Shown here one piece after another: positions 1 to 11,800 of a stretch of DNA of 64,000 bases. Position numbers and translations under genes: made by a program. Where the stretch lies: positions 21,905,949 to 21,969,948 of the forward strand of contig OY740774.1 of the NCBI GenBank assembly GCA_963513935.1, in the 5' to 3' direction. Within the stretch, counting starts at the first letter, position 1, and each line of letters starts with the position of its first letter. This DNA comes from Aphrophora alni (lineage: Eukaryota > Arthropoda > Insecta > Hemiptera > Aphrophoridae). The notes under the pieces were generated by a model. It did not search any database, was not told the DNA's origin, and saw only the letters and a program-made list of their open reading frames with translations.

Positions 1-745
1 ATATTTTGTTTTTCATTGAATACAAATACTTTGTTTTTGTTTTTGGAATACCTAAGTAGAAAAAATGATTTATTGAATGATGTATATAGTCCAGGCAATG
101 ACTTCCAGTCGAACCCACTTAGATCGATATTGAAAATGAAACCATTTCATGGCGTTATTATTGTACATTATCATAATTTGGCAATATTTCCAAACTTATT
201 TTATTATTTTTTACATATTTCTTTCCTCTAATTCAAGTTTTTAGAGTATTGCGATAAAACAATAATATTCCAATATTCACAAAATCAACAATAATTATTT
301 GGAAGGAGTGGGGGCGTTTCTTTAAAAAACATTATGATCTGTGGAATATTTATGTACCAATTTATTACTATATAGATGTAAAGAAGTAAATTTAGCATTA
401 GTGCCCCTGCAAATCTACGATTCTACAACCCGCATAGCTAAGTCGTCAAACAATAGTATACAATTTAAATGAAGGCGCTTTTACTTTTGGCCAAGCGATA
501 AAACTTGAAAACAGTTCTCTTGACCGATATAAAAGAATAAACACCAATTTTAATCACAATCTGCTGAGATATTCTAATTCTTGATAATAATAACAGTTAT
601 CAAGGTCCATTTTTTTTATAGGAATTATGTTAGTGGCGATTTTCAAAATTTATGGCGGATATTTAAAATTTCGGGAAGTAGTTTATAATTCGTATAATTT
701 CTATCTCAAGCTATATTCACAAAGTAGTTGATATTCTGACGTCAC
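1..745. other. AT-rich intergenic DNA, nothing recognised
   Basis: No ORF with family resemblance, no tandem repeat and no terminal repeats. The 71-codon ORF at 16-231 is low complexity. Confidence 0.6.
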
Positions 746-1600
746 TATACAGAGTGTCTAGAAAATATTGTCCCAAATTTTACGAGGCTATTCTATAGGT
801 GAATATAAAAAAAAGTTTCATAAACATAAGTCTGGATGTTTGCTGGGATAATGCTTAGTTTTCGAATTATCTGTCATTTCTTTTTCTTTTTACTAAACAC
901 TTAATATCTTTGGAAATAAAAAAATACATTGAGCTCAAATTTGGTGTACATATTTAAAGTTCTACGTCAACCCCTGTACAAAAAACTAGAACTTACTATT
1001 GTATATTTTCAAAATCGTGGGGATTTAGAACTTTTAAAGTTAAATATCTCTAAAACAGCTAACTTTACAAAAATATTTTAGGAAACAAAAAAAGTTACAT
1101 TTTAATGACAAATAAAACTTCTTTTTTCCGTAGCTCAACCGTAATATAACCGAGTTATCGGCTAAAAACTAAAAACATAATTTGTTGGTAGTTACGTTAT
1201 TATTGTTTGTCAAATTAATAGATATTATGTCTTCAGTGTCTTGCTGATAACTCGGTTATTTATTTAGCTACAGTAACTTTTTTGTTTCCTGAAATTTTTT
1301 GTAAAGTTAGCTGTTTTCCAGATATTTGACATTAAACATTTTTAATGAAAATATACAAAAGAACGTTCTGGTTTTTTTTGTACAATGGTAAAAGGTTATG
1401 TAGCAAATATGTACAGCAAATTTGAGATCCATATCTTTTCTATTTCTAAAGATATTAAGTATTTAGTAAATAAATGGTAGATAATTCAAAAACTAAACAT
1501 TTCCTGACTTATATTTATTATAACTTTTTTTTTCTTCTTATTTTCGCTTATAGAATAGCCCTGTGAAACTTGGGACCATAATTTCTAGACACTCTATATA
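746..1600. mobile_element. Long palindromic repeat, mariner-type ends
   Basis: The left end TATACAGAGTGTCTAGAAAA and right end (inverted) TATATAGAGTGTCTAGAAAT bound about 855 bp. The arms are imperfect inverted repeats of about 400 bp: for example CTAAACACTTAATATCTTTG on the left pairs with CTAAATACTTAATATCTTTA read back from the right. The centre lies near 1180. No coding capacity is seen. End sequences and TA context resemble the elements at 3831, 27083 and 52019. Confidence 0.7.
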
Positions 1601-2399
1601 TCATTACAACCTATTTGCAGACTCTCACTAATATCTTCCATCTCGGTCTAGCTGCGCTATGCAAACCACCATTTTTCTCTTAAAGCTCGTTAAAATAATA
1701 GACCTCGCTTTTTAGATTTTGTAATACATTCAATAAGTTAATTGTCCTTGTAATCCTACTGCCTAGTGCACGACGTAACAACAATATTCACAGATCATAA
1801 CAGTTAATAATACCACAATTACTGTTCACTTGAACAAACTACCACTCACAAAGAAAATATATTAATAAAACTGAAATGCTTTTTGTTAGTTTCTACATTG
1901 CGTTGTGATTTACCATTCTATAGAAACGCAGTAGTATTAAGTCCTGCAACAATCGATGTATAACCTCCCTGAAATACTGACTAACTTTACTGAAAATTAA
2001 TCTTTTACCACTATGGGGGTTCGATAAGTAAAACCCATTTAGTTGGAAGAGTAAACAATGCTCTTTCTGATTGTATTTTAGAAATCACATTTCTGTGTAA
2101 AGTTCATTCCAAAAACATTTTATATGAGACGGTTTAACATTAGTGTTTCAAACGAAACACTAATGTTATGTATTATTATAACGAAACAAACCTGTTATTT
2201 TGTTAGCATTTATCATTTTATTTTATTTTTGTTCTTCTTTTTCGATGTTACAAAGAATTATTAAGTACAAAATAGAAACAATTATCCGCCGATGTTTTGG
2301 GTCTGTTTTGTTTTAATTAAAAACTGACTCTCTTAAAGTTTGTATTTATTTTTCATAGACTTTATTTACATCAATCTATTCAGAATTAAATAAAAAATT

Positions 2400-2600
2400 A
2401 CTAAACTAACAGAAAATCTTCTTTCTAGGCTAACCTGGGGTATTATACACAACTACCAAGATATTATGTTTTCAGTTTATTGTCAATAACTCGATTATCC
2501 TTTAACGTATAGAAAAATAAAAAATGTGTTTGCCGTTAAAAGGAGAAACTTTATGTCTCTTGTACAGTTTTACAGATATTCGATGTTTACATTTTTAATG
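2400..2600. repeat. Fragment of the palindromic-repeat internal sequence (inverted)
   Basis: CTACCAAGATATTATGTTTT, CAGTTTATTGTCAATAACTC and TACAGATATTCGATGTTTAC are the reverse-oriented equivalents of the blocks at 41380-41560. The 2526-2750 ORF is a product of this repeat and the adjoining family-C repeat, not a gene. Confidence 0.5.
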
Positions 2601-2920
2601 GCTGCCATTTTTAAATGGCTAACAAAATTGAAAACAGCTGTTGTAAATTCTCAAACAAACAACAAAATAAAACGAATTGTAGAATTTATAACAGCTGCTT
2701 CAAATTATTTTTGTTGTAATACGTGTAATAACAGTAATGTTATTAAATGATCAATTTATTATAAAATAAGTGTTTTCAATAAAAATAAATAATTTTCAGC
2801 AAATGTGCAGTTAACACTTTTTAATTTGACACCTCAGTTATTAAAATAAACCCTATAATAAAAAATACGCGACTGGAGCAGAAATTTCTTAGCGAATTAA
2901 ATGTAAGATTCCTCCAAGCA
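2600..2920 (+). repeat. Dispersed repeat C, copy 1
   Basis: AAACAGCTGTTGTAAATTCT, AGAATTTATAACAGCTGCTT, CAAATTATTTTTGTTGTAAT, ACGCGACTGGAGCAGAAATT and TCTTAGCGAATTAAATGTAA occur in the same order as in copies 2 and 3 around 31.4-33.4 kb. Confidence 0.7.
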
Positions 2921-3136
2921 CAATTATACAATAATTTATTGCTTTGTTTTATTTATTTAAATAACCTTAACGTACATTCCGTTAACATGGTTGTCACTAG
3001 CTAAACTGGAACCACATCAGGGTTTTACAGGACTACACTAAAAATAATCATTATTGCAATTATTGTGGTTTCAGTACTTGGAGAGGGAATAACGTAATCT
3101 GTGGTTATTAATAATTCAAATTACTGATAACAACTT

Positions 3137-3204
3137 CAAAATGTTATAAAAATTAGGAATTTTAATATATATATATTAAAATTCCTAATTTTTATAACAT
3201 TTTG
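3137..3204. repeat. Perfect 68-bp palindrome
   Basis: The 34 bases 3137-3170 (beginning CAAAATGTTATAAAAATTAG) are the exact reverse complement of 3171-3204, with no spacer. A second AT hairpin follows at 3234-3311: AAAATTATGATTTATA and its inverse flank a (TA)20 core. Confidence 0.9.
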
Positions 3205-3246
3205 ACAATTGTTATATAACAACTATGATTGTTATATAAAATTATG

Positions 3247-3248
<2 letters not shown>

Positions 3249-3289
<41 letters not shown>
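3249..3289. repeat. (TA)n microsatellite in an AT hairpin
   Basis: About 20 TA units bounded by ATTATGATTTATA on the left and GGTATATAAATCATAAT on the right, which are mutually inverted. The tract can extrude as a cruciform. Confidence 0.85.
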
Positions 3290-3290
<1 letters not shown>

Positions 3291-3830
3291 GGTATATAAA
3301 TCATAATTTTCATCCCCCTACAATTCAAAATGGCAGTCGAAAAGTCATGTTTTTCTTTACAGGTTTTCATTCGTTTTCCTTTGTCACTTGAAATAAGACA
3401 TATAATTTCTGAACTAACTTTAAATGATCTTAAATTTCAACGGTTTTGTTATACATCAATTTTGATGTCACTTAATTCTCCCAAGGCTTTTGGAATCATG
3501 AACACGACTTTTTCACTAGTTTTAGTATAACTATATCCAAAACTAAAATTTTATTAAATGGACGAACGAAAAATATACTTTTTTAATTAGATCTGCACTT
3601 CAGTAAAATAATTAGGTCTTTTTTTAAAAAAATTTTATTGTATTTCTCTCTCCCCTTATTATTATAGTAAAACTTGTGTTTCTTCTAAATTACTGAATCC
3701 TTTGTTGGATCCAACTTAAAATTACAGGTTGTGGATTTGGTGTACTTTTTTTAACTACCAAAGTGATAGGCTATATCAATTTAAAAAGTTGTTAATGCTG
3801 ATGCCTAATTTGGTTTTTCATTTAGGCTAA

Positions 3831-4904
3831 TATACAGGGTGATTGAAACAGGCGTGACCGATGTTTTTTGATAAGTACAAAGGTTACAAAAGTTTTAAAA
3901 GAAACCTCCAGGATTTTTTGATTTGAAACTAGAGCTATTAACATACTTTTCATATCACCCGCCATTTTTACAATATGGCGTTGAGGTCAAAATTTCTTAG
4001 GAGCAATCCTGTTTTTATGGTGTTGTTGGATAAATCTAATTATTTTAAGGCTTTTTACTTTTTGGGTATTTGTTTGTATCTCCATGTGTATAGCCACTAC
4101 ATATTTCAAGAGATAGTGAAATTCAAGCTATTTCCAGAAACGATTTTTGTTTCCAAAGTCAAACTCAGGAGAAATTTAAACTACGGCTAATTAATAATTA
4201 TTTGTTCTAAAGTCTGATAGATAGAAATATATCATGAGATATCGATAGAAATCAAAAATCATGATATTCTGGTAATTATCTAGAACATCATCTGGCTTAC
4301 GCCAGCTCTTTATTATTAATAAACATATATACACACCTTTGGAAATAAGATACAATCCTATTATTAAGTACTATTAATACATGTTTTTCTGTTATAATAT
4401 GTTATTCACAAGGTCTAATACATCCAGTAATAATTATAAAGCGGTGTAAGCTAGTAAGTGTTCTAGACAATTGCCTGAACAATATGATTTTTGTTTTCTG
4501 TCAATAAGTCTGTTATTGTTCGGCCTACAGAACAAATAAAAATAACAGTAGTGTTATTACACCTTTTACTCTAGCTCTAGTTTAAATTTTACTTGAATTT
4601 GACTTTGAAAAATAAGAAAAATCGTCTTTAAAAATAGCTTGACATTTAAGTGCATGTAGCTCCTAAACGCTTGGAGATATAAAAAATACCCAAGAATAAA
4701 AACATTGAAATAATGTGTCTTATGTAAAATCGTCATAAAAATAAGGCTTCAAATTAGAAAATTTAGAGTTGGAAAAATGGCAAGTGATATGAAAGATTTT
4801 TAATACCTCTAGTTATTATTCAAAAAATTTTAGGGAGATTTAAAAAAAAGTTTTGTATTTATCGTATAAAACAGCGATCACATCTGTTTCAATTATCCTG
4901 TATA
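3831..4904. mobile_element. Long palindromic repeat with TATACAGGGTG ends
   Basis: The left end TATACAGGGTGATTGAAACA mirrors the right end read inverted, TATACAGGATAATTGAAACA. The two arms stay alignable for about 450 bp each (the AAATGGC, ATATGAAA and GGGTATTT blocks recur inverted), so the whole 1.07-kb unit could fold back. Short ORFs within it (3975-4190) are shadows of the repeat. Ends of the CAGGGTG type are widespread in insect mariner-like non-autonomous repeats; family membership here is inferred. Confidence 0.75.
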
Positions 4905-5600
4905 TTATGTACAATTCACTTTTTAGCTGCCATTTTAAAATGGTTGAATGTATGACTAAACTATAAATATTTTTAAAAAAATATTTTGAGAGACTTTTAA
5001 TTACAACCTTCCTTGTTATTTGAAAATGTTAAGATATGCTTTTTTCATTTCCTTCTAATTAAAATTTTATAAAAAAATTGTGAAATATTACGTATATAAT
5101 ACTTTAAAATGTATCTTATAAACAATATTTGTTTTCTGAGAATAAAATCTTTCAGTGATAGTAAATAAAATTGTATAAATCAATTTTTTTTAATTTAGAG
5201 CAGCCATTTTGAAGGAAAAGTCAAATCTTGTTTTTTTTTACAAAATGTTTAGTTTAAAATATTTTAAATCATGTATGACTGAAACAATATTTAGATTATT
5301 TTTTTCAAACCTTCCCTTTCTCACCTAAAGTTTCTTTTTTTGGAAATATCATTCTGAAAAATTATCTCTCCTAGATTCTACAGGTTTCAGTTGGAACCAA
5401 CCATTTAAACTGATTCGTTTGATCTCTGCACATGACGCAATAAATTCCAACATTATAAATATTTTAGGCCGCCATTTTTATAGCGAGAGATAAGAACAAA
5501 TGTTTTGTTTTAAAACACATTTAAAATAAGATATAACTTGAAATAAATTTACATTTGAACATTTAGAAACAGAACGCACCCTACAATATATTAGCTACCC
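4905..5600. repeat. Degenerate repeats bearing a GCCATTTT motif
   Basis: AGCTGCCATTTTAAAATGG (4926), AGCAGCCATTTTGAAGG (5201) and GGCCGCCATTTTTATAG (5468) recur about every 270 bp, each followed by AT-rich sequence with a AAAATATTTTAAA-type block. The same motif ends many fragments of the palindromic repeats elsewhere (8448, 22500, 43210, 43885). Confidence 0.35.
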
Positions 5601-5630
5601 CAACGGAAATATTTTCTTTTTTTTTGTTAA

Positions 5631-6135
5631 TCCTTTACTACATACATTTATTCTTAAGAATAATTTATTTCTTTAGTGCGGAATTCACTTTTTAATTGAA
5701 AAATCACACTCAGAAAACTACGAAATGATAATATTTATAGGTTAGACATAATGACAATTCTTCACATTCGCGTCTCGTAATGTGAAATGGGAGTCGCGTA
5801 TAGTTTGATGCATGCGGATTAGATCATTACGATTTACTATCACAAATACTTTTACAAACGACAGATTTCGACTGGTGACTATATAATATAATAAAACAAC
5901 AGGTTTATATATAGCTACCTGGCCAAACCTGTCGTAGTTTGGTGAGGTCAATAATAATTTTGCTTACCTTATTATTTAGGGCGATATAATTTCAAATCCC
6001 TCAAGGAAGAATTACCATTATGTCTAACCTATAAAATAAATACTAAGATTTTCAAATTATGATTTTTCGGTTAAAAAATTAAGTCCGCATTGAAGAAATA
6101 AATTATTCTTAAGAATAAAGGTATGTAGTAAAGGG
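5631..6135. mobile_element. piggyBac-type MITE with TTAA target sites
   Basis: TTAA at 5627-5630 and 6136-6139 flank a 505-bp unit whose ends read (T/C)CCTTTACTACATAC inward. Terminal inverted repeats continue about 130 bp, including a nearly invariant TTTATTCTTAAGAATAATTT and, at the inner edge, TTATAGGTTAGACATAATG. TTAA duplication with C-rich termini is the piggyBac superfamily signature. No transposase is inside. The 69-codon minus-strand ORF at 5742-5951 is non-genic. Confidence 0.78.
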
Positions 6136-6194
6136 TTAACAACAACAAAAATAATGAAAATTAACATTAATCTCTAATAGTTACCATTTTCATG

Positions 6195-6372
6195 TTGTTA
6201 CTCGAATAGCGTCAAGGTTGGAAAGGAACAAGTGTGTTGGTCAAGAAATATATGATAGGAAAGGTGAAAGAGAGAGATCTAACACAAGACTAAATGGGAA
6301 AAGGTGTAGATCTTGCTAGGATTCCTCAGGATTGCCAAGCCCTTACTCAGTAAATAAGTTTCTGAGGGTAAC
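6195..6372 (+). repeat. Dispersed repeat B, copy 1
   Basis: Repeat B has the order CTCTCGGTCATCATCGCC, a purine-rich stretch, CTCGAATACTCTAATAGCGT, AACAAGAGTTGGTCAAGAGA, CCTGATA.GAAAGATGAAAGA, AGATCTAACCC, GTGTAGATCCAGCTAGGTTC and GTACTCACTAAAGTGAGCCT, with full length about 240 bp. This copy lacks the 5' third and reads AACAAGTGTGTTGGTCAAGA at the core. Confidence 0.8.
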
Positions 6373-7904
6373 TGTAAATCAAATATAAATGCAGCTTCCT
6401 GGGTGCACATAGTTCATGGCATATTCAAAGGACTGAAATTGTTTCTGAGACCAAACAAAACAAAATCTTTTCTTCCATATCTGTGTAATTAAATACTTTG
6501 TTGAGTTTACAAGACTTTTTGAAAGGGTTTTCCATAAAACTTTGTAAATAATATCGCGTTGGAAAAAGCCATCAAATAATTTTTGGGTGATGATTAGGTT
6601 TCTTATGATTTAATCTAGGCCTATGTAATTATATTAGACAATCTGTAAAACATATCTTATCTTAACAGTCAACAGTTTTCAAACCGTTATAATTCATACG
6701 AATATTTGAACAGTCCACTATACGGGGAGGTTTTATACCTATTTGCAGTACTAAACAAATCAGACTACAAATTAAAAAGCCGTTTTATTTAATTGAACCC
6801 AGTCACACAGACAGATCAACACACAAAGTTCATCAAAATCTGTTTTACAGTTTGACATCCTCGCTTTGCTTTAACAGTGATGAAACTTACATATTTCCAC
6901 CGAAACATCCTTTAACTGTTAAAAAATATATACAATTAGAATATAATGACATAAGTTTCAAGCCCTAAAATTTCAAAAAAAATTGTAAAATTATATTTGA
7001 TTCAAATTTGGTACTGATAAAATCTTTTTTTTTTAACTAACTAAAGTGTTATTAAATTTTAACCAATTTTGATGACACCTAATTACAGTACACCGTTTTG
7101 GAACCTTGAGGACGAACGTTGTTCACTAGTTCTCGTCTAATGATTATTAATCTAACGAGTAAAGTAATTTCCCCCTGTCATTTTCCATATTTTATTAAAA
7201 CTAGTTTTTGTAGTCTATAGTTTATTGAGGTCCTGGACCAATTTTTCCACTAATAAAATAGTAAAACCGTCAATATGACACATTATTTTAAAAGTCAGAT
7301 AAAGGTTGATTTCATTTTTACTTAATAACAGCAAAATATTTCGACAGCATTTTTTTACTGTCTTCGCGGCCTCGCGAAACCGAAAAAGTGATTTTCGACG
7401 TATCGACGTTGACATCTGTACGTAACCACAAAGTGGCCACGAAAATGTAAATAGCAACATTAAATTTGGTATAAGGGGCGAAACACTGGTTTGACACACA
7501 ATTTTATAAACACCTGCGTAACAACTTGGACCACTGAATAAAGGCAGATCTTTTTTTAATCTGAACAAAAATCCTCCAGACACGAAATTTGGTGGAAAGT
7601 TAGGGGTTGGGGTTACTTCAATGGTGAAAAAAATCGGACACTCCGTTCACCAGTGGGCCCCCATGGGAGGCTTAAAAGGTGGGGCAATACGGTTATTGTA
7701 CATATCTCAAAAATAAACATGATATCAAAAAGTTTACTACAAAAGTTGTAGCTGACAAAATTTCCCATCAAACTGGTCTTTAGTACGTTTTTCTTCAGAT
7801 ACACTGAGACACTCTGTCTCAGAGATATGAGCGCTCAAAATTTATACTTTTAAGCAATTTTCGTATAAGGCATTTTTACAACAAAAAAACTTGCATTTTT
7901 TTGA
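6373..7904. other. AT-rich intergenic DNA with one shared motif
   Basis: 7370-7415 (inverted: TCGAAAATCACTTTTTCGGT, TTCGCGAGGCC) is repeated in diverged form at 16838-16865, so it belongs to a dispersed repeat. The 122-codon minus-strand ORF at 7215-7583 has no recognisable domain and overlaps this motif. Confidence 0.5.
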
Positions 7905-8640
7905 ATTTACATCAAAATGGTAGCTGTTTAAATTTTTGTAACGTCGAAAATCTCGAAAACCGTTAACTTAAAAATTTAAAAGAGACAAAAAATTACCCTT
8001 TTTAATTACAAATAAAATGATAATTTATTTTGTTTTAGAAAACAGTCCATTATGTTCAAATTTGTTTTTCTTACAATGTAAGCGTAAAAGCACTACTGTA
8101 ATATTACAAATAATAAGTGATTTATAAGAGTAGCTGTTTTGTAGGATATTTATTTACTTTCTTTACTAAGACCAAATTTACGTAATTGAAATTAACGCAT
8201 GGATTTTGTTGTTGTTATTAAAAATTGTCAGAATTCAAAAATATTTTGGTTTTTTCTTAATTTTGAGTTTAGTAGACTATTACCAAGAAATTAAGTTTTC
8301 AGTTTTTGTCGATAACGCAATGTTGTCAAAAACTTTGAGCTACATTAAAATTAGAAAAACAATTTTTTTTGTCATTAAAAAAATTGTGTTTTGTTATTTT
8401 TTATAAAGTATTCGATATATTCGACGTTAAAAATTTTAAACGGCAGCCATTTTTAAAATATGCGAAAAAATTTTGATACACGTTTAAAATTTTACAGTAA
8501 AAAATGCTGTAAAATATAGTAAATCTCAATTTGTTATTTTTAAAAATGGCTGATAGACGGAAACTAAGCTATCTATGCATTTCTTGTATATTTTGTCCTA
8601 CCCAATCAGTTTCTGGAGCTTTTTTGGACAACCTGTATAC
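7905..8640. mobile_element. Partial palindromic repeat of the same broad family
   Basis: The arms 7905-8010 and about 8330-8460 are inverted copies sharing ATGG(T/C)(A/T)GCTGTTTAAA-, CGAAAATCTCGAAAAC- and AAACAATTTTTTTTGTCATT-like blocks. The right limit ACCTGTATA at 8631-8639 matches the CCTGTATA ends of the other palindromes. A corresponding left terminus was not found, so the copy is probably truncated. Confidence 0.5.
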
Positions 8641-9499
8641 CATTTTAGAGCTCTTAATTTTTGTTGCAAATTAGGAAAATAAAACCTTATACCAAAGTTT
8701 TACTTTCACTATATTTGACGCGTAGTGTGAAACACGCAGTAAATTGAACGTCACCAACCTAGTACTCCTCCCCCTTATAAACAGAAACAAATCAAATAAG
8801 GTTGTATTTTATTTGAATACTTTGAAGTATATAACACCATACTTTTAATAAAAAGTTACTTCAAATCACAGAACCCATGTCTAACAGAACTCCACGCCAA
8901 ACAGATTTCCCCAAGCACGTTCGAGAAAGCGGTCGATTTACTTTGTAGGCGCTCCGAATCTACTAAATACTTCAACTGTCATATAAATGCCCCTCACGTG
9001 GGCAGAACCTAAAGAAGAAATTACTTTTAGCAACGCCTATAAAAGGCAAACACTAAACCGTATGTCCCTAAATATATTTTGCAACAATACTAGACGTGTC
9101 TGACACATACAAGGTGGTTTTCTGCGTCAGTTAAACGGAAGGCCAATTCATTGACGTAAAATGAGTCAAATATTTGCCGTTGTAGTTTTGTCAATATAAA
9201 TATTGATCTCAAATTTAAACTGTTAAGGATCTGAACGTGTGGTCAGGATGAGTCTGTCATAAATATGAGAAGGTTTTAATTGTTAGCTAATGTCCACATA
9301 GCTGTTGTCATAGCGAGCTCAAGTTTTGAAACCGTGAGATCCCAAGGACAAGTGGTAGGCCTACTTGATTTTGTAAATGAATATTTTCTCCATTTACGTA
9401 CTGCTGTATAGAGAAAGTAATGCGATGGAGTAAAAGGTCGATGTTAACTAACCTAACTTAATCTAACCTAACATAATGTAACCTGGCACACACAAATGT
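8641..9499. other. Intergenic DNA, no gene found
   Basis: Slightly GC-richer stretch at 8870-9060. 9447-9485 contains AACCTAACTT/ATCTAACCTAAC, a degenerate run resembling the insect telomeric motif but too short and irregular to call. Confidence 0.5.
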
Positions 9500-10150
9500 A
9501 TGACAACTGAATGGGGATGGGTGTTGTTTGTCTAAAATTTAAAATGTTATTTATAAATTTATTCTTTAGTCTAAAAACTTGTTTAATTTATTGAGTTCTT
9601 ATTTATCTTAGTAATTTTATATTTTTTGTTTCTTCGCGTTTTTCTTTAATTGTTTTCAGGCTTGTTTTTTTTTTATTATATTTAGTCTAAAATATAATAA
9701 TTATAAATTTATTCTTAACTTCCAAAACTTGATTAATTTAATAATTTCTTATTAATATTTATTTCATTTTATATTTTAAGCTCTGTTTTGTATGTCTGAC
9801 TTTGTTTTTACTTCAAATTGTGTTTGGTAATTTTTTTTAAAATTTCTCCTCGTTTTTATTTAAATTATGTGTCAGACTTGATTTATTTTGCATTATATTT
9901 GGTATAAAATAATCAATTTATTATTTATTTAAGTTATAAAAAAAAGTGTTAAATTTATAGAATGCTTATTAGGATTTATTTTACTTTGTATTTTAAATTG
10001 GGTTTCTTTATTTTTGACGTTGTTTTTACTTCGAATTGTATCTTAATTGATTTTATTTTCTATTTTTGTTTATATTCTGTTCAGGTTTGATTTATTTTGT
10101 ATTGTTTTTAGTCTTATTTATATTAGTTATAATATTATTTTGTCTTGTTT
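9500..10150 (+). repeat. T-rich degenerate tandem repeat, unit roughly 200-240 bp
   Basis: Three diverged passages share the order AATTTATTCTT, CTAAAACTTG.TTAATTTA, TTTATATTTT, TTTTTACTTCAAATTGT and TTTCAGGCTTG/TTCAGGTTTGATTTATTTTG. The + strand is markedly T-rich throughout. No coding potential was seen. Confidence 0.5.
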
Positions 10151-10152
10151 AA

Positions 10153-10394
10153 AAGCGATAAAACTTTGGTCATCATAGCTTAAAAAAAGAATAGACTATA
10201 TTATCATAAAGTAATAGAGTATAGTACTCGGATAACGTACTAACGTCAGAGTCGGGAAAGAACAAAAGTTGATAAAGAGAGACCCGATACGAAAGATGAA
10301 AGAAGAGAAATCTAACCAAAGGCTACATAAAAAAAGGGTTTAGATCCCTAGGTCTCATCGTATTTCAGTATGAGACCAGTGAGCCTCTGAAAGT
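10153..10394 (+). repeat. Dispersed repeat B, copy 2
   Basis: A near full-length diverged copy running from AGCGATAAAACTTTGGTCAT through GTCAGAGTCGGGAAAGAACA to CCAGTGAGCCTCTGA. Confidence 0.78.
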
Positions 10395-10645
10395 AATTTT
10401 TTTTAATACAACAGCCATAAACGTTTACCTTTTGTGTCTTCATTTTTTGTCATCTTATTAGGCCTAAAATGGTACATTTGAATGATGTAGGACTAAAATT
10501 TCAAGTAATGGAGAGTTTACATTCTTATAAGTTGTAAGATATAGTGTTAAACATTGTAGTTTTAGTGAGAGATAACGAGCGGTCGTATAAAACTTTTTTA
10601 TACTTTTTTAATCCTTTTTTATTTGACCAAAAAATATAAAAACGT

Positions 10646-11800
10646 TCTCACTCACTACATTTTTGATGTTTAATCTATGTGAATCACACTCACTACATTT
10701 TTTATGTTTAATTTATATGAATCTCACTCACTATATTTTTGATGTTTAATCTATATGAATCTCACTCACTACATTTTTGATGTTTAATCTATATGAATCT
10801 CTCACTACATTTTTTATGTTTAATATATGAATCTCTCACTACATTTTAGATGTTTAATCTATGTGAATCACACTCACTACATTTTTTATGTTTAATTTAT
10901 ATGAATCTCACTCACTATATTTTTGATGTTTAATCTATATGAATCTCACTCACTACATTTTTGATGTTTAATCTATATGAATCTCTCACTACATTTTTTA
11001 TGTTTAATATATGAATCTCTCACTACATTTTAGATGTTTAATCTATATGAATCTCACTCACTATATTTTTTATGTTTAATCTATATGAATCTCACTCATT
11101 ATATTTTTTATGTTTAATCTATATGAATCTCACTCACTACATTTTTGATGTTTAATCTATATGAATCTCACTCACTACATTTTTGATGTTTAATCTATAT
11201 GAATCTCACTCACTATATTTTTTATGTTTAATCTGTATGAATCTCACTCACTATATTTTTTATGTTTAATCTATATGAATCTCACTCACTATATTTTTTA
11301 TGTTTAATCTATGTGAATCTCACTCACTACATTTTTTATGTTTAATATATAATTATGAATCTCACTCACTAAATTTTTGATGTTTAATCTATATGAATCT
11401 CACTCACTATATTTTTTATGTTTAATCTATATGAATCTCACTCACTATATTTTTATGTTTAATCTATATGAATCTCACTCACTACATTTTTGATGTTTAA
11501 TCTATGTGAATCTCACTCACTATATTTTTTATGTTTAATCTATATGAATCTCACTCACTACTTTTTTGATGTTTAATCTATATGAATCTCACTCACTATA
11601 TTTTTGATGTTTAATCTATATGAAACTCACTCACTATATTTTTTATGTTTAATCTATATGAATGTCACTCACTACATTTTTAATGTTTAATCTATATGAA
11701 TCTCACTCACTACATTTTTGATGTTTAATCTATGTGAATCTCACTAACTACATTTTTTTAATGTTTAATCCATATGAATCTCACTCACTACATTTTGATG
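10646..11800 (+). repeat. 38-bp minisatellite, about 31 copies, with a ~185-bp higher-order block
   Basis: The unit includes CTCACTCACTACATTTTTGA and TGTTTAATCTATATGAAT, repeating about every 37-38 bp for 1.15 kb, with GATG/TATG and CTAC/CTAT variants. A five-unit block starting near 10666 (with the rare GTGAATCACACTCACTAC and TTTAATATATGAATCTCTCA variants) is repeated almost exactly from about 10852, showing recent block duplication. Confidence 0.96.

Noticed and set aside
3975..4190. 71-codon plus-strand ORF
   Set aside because: Lies entirely within the arm of the palindromic element 3831-4904; its inverse counterpart in the other arm is not open.
7215..7583. 122-codon minus-strand ORF, the longest in the window
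   Set aside because: No signal peptide, domain or composition typical of a gene; it overlaps a dispersed motif also found at 16838-16865. Length alone is expected by chance in 64 kb.
9440..9490. Interstitial telomere-like (CCTAA)n; also 28298-28312 and 30072-30110
   Set aside because: Only a few irregular AACCTAACCT or TTAGGTTAGG units each; too short to distinguish from chance in AT-rich DNA.
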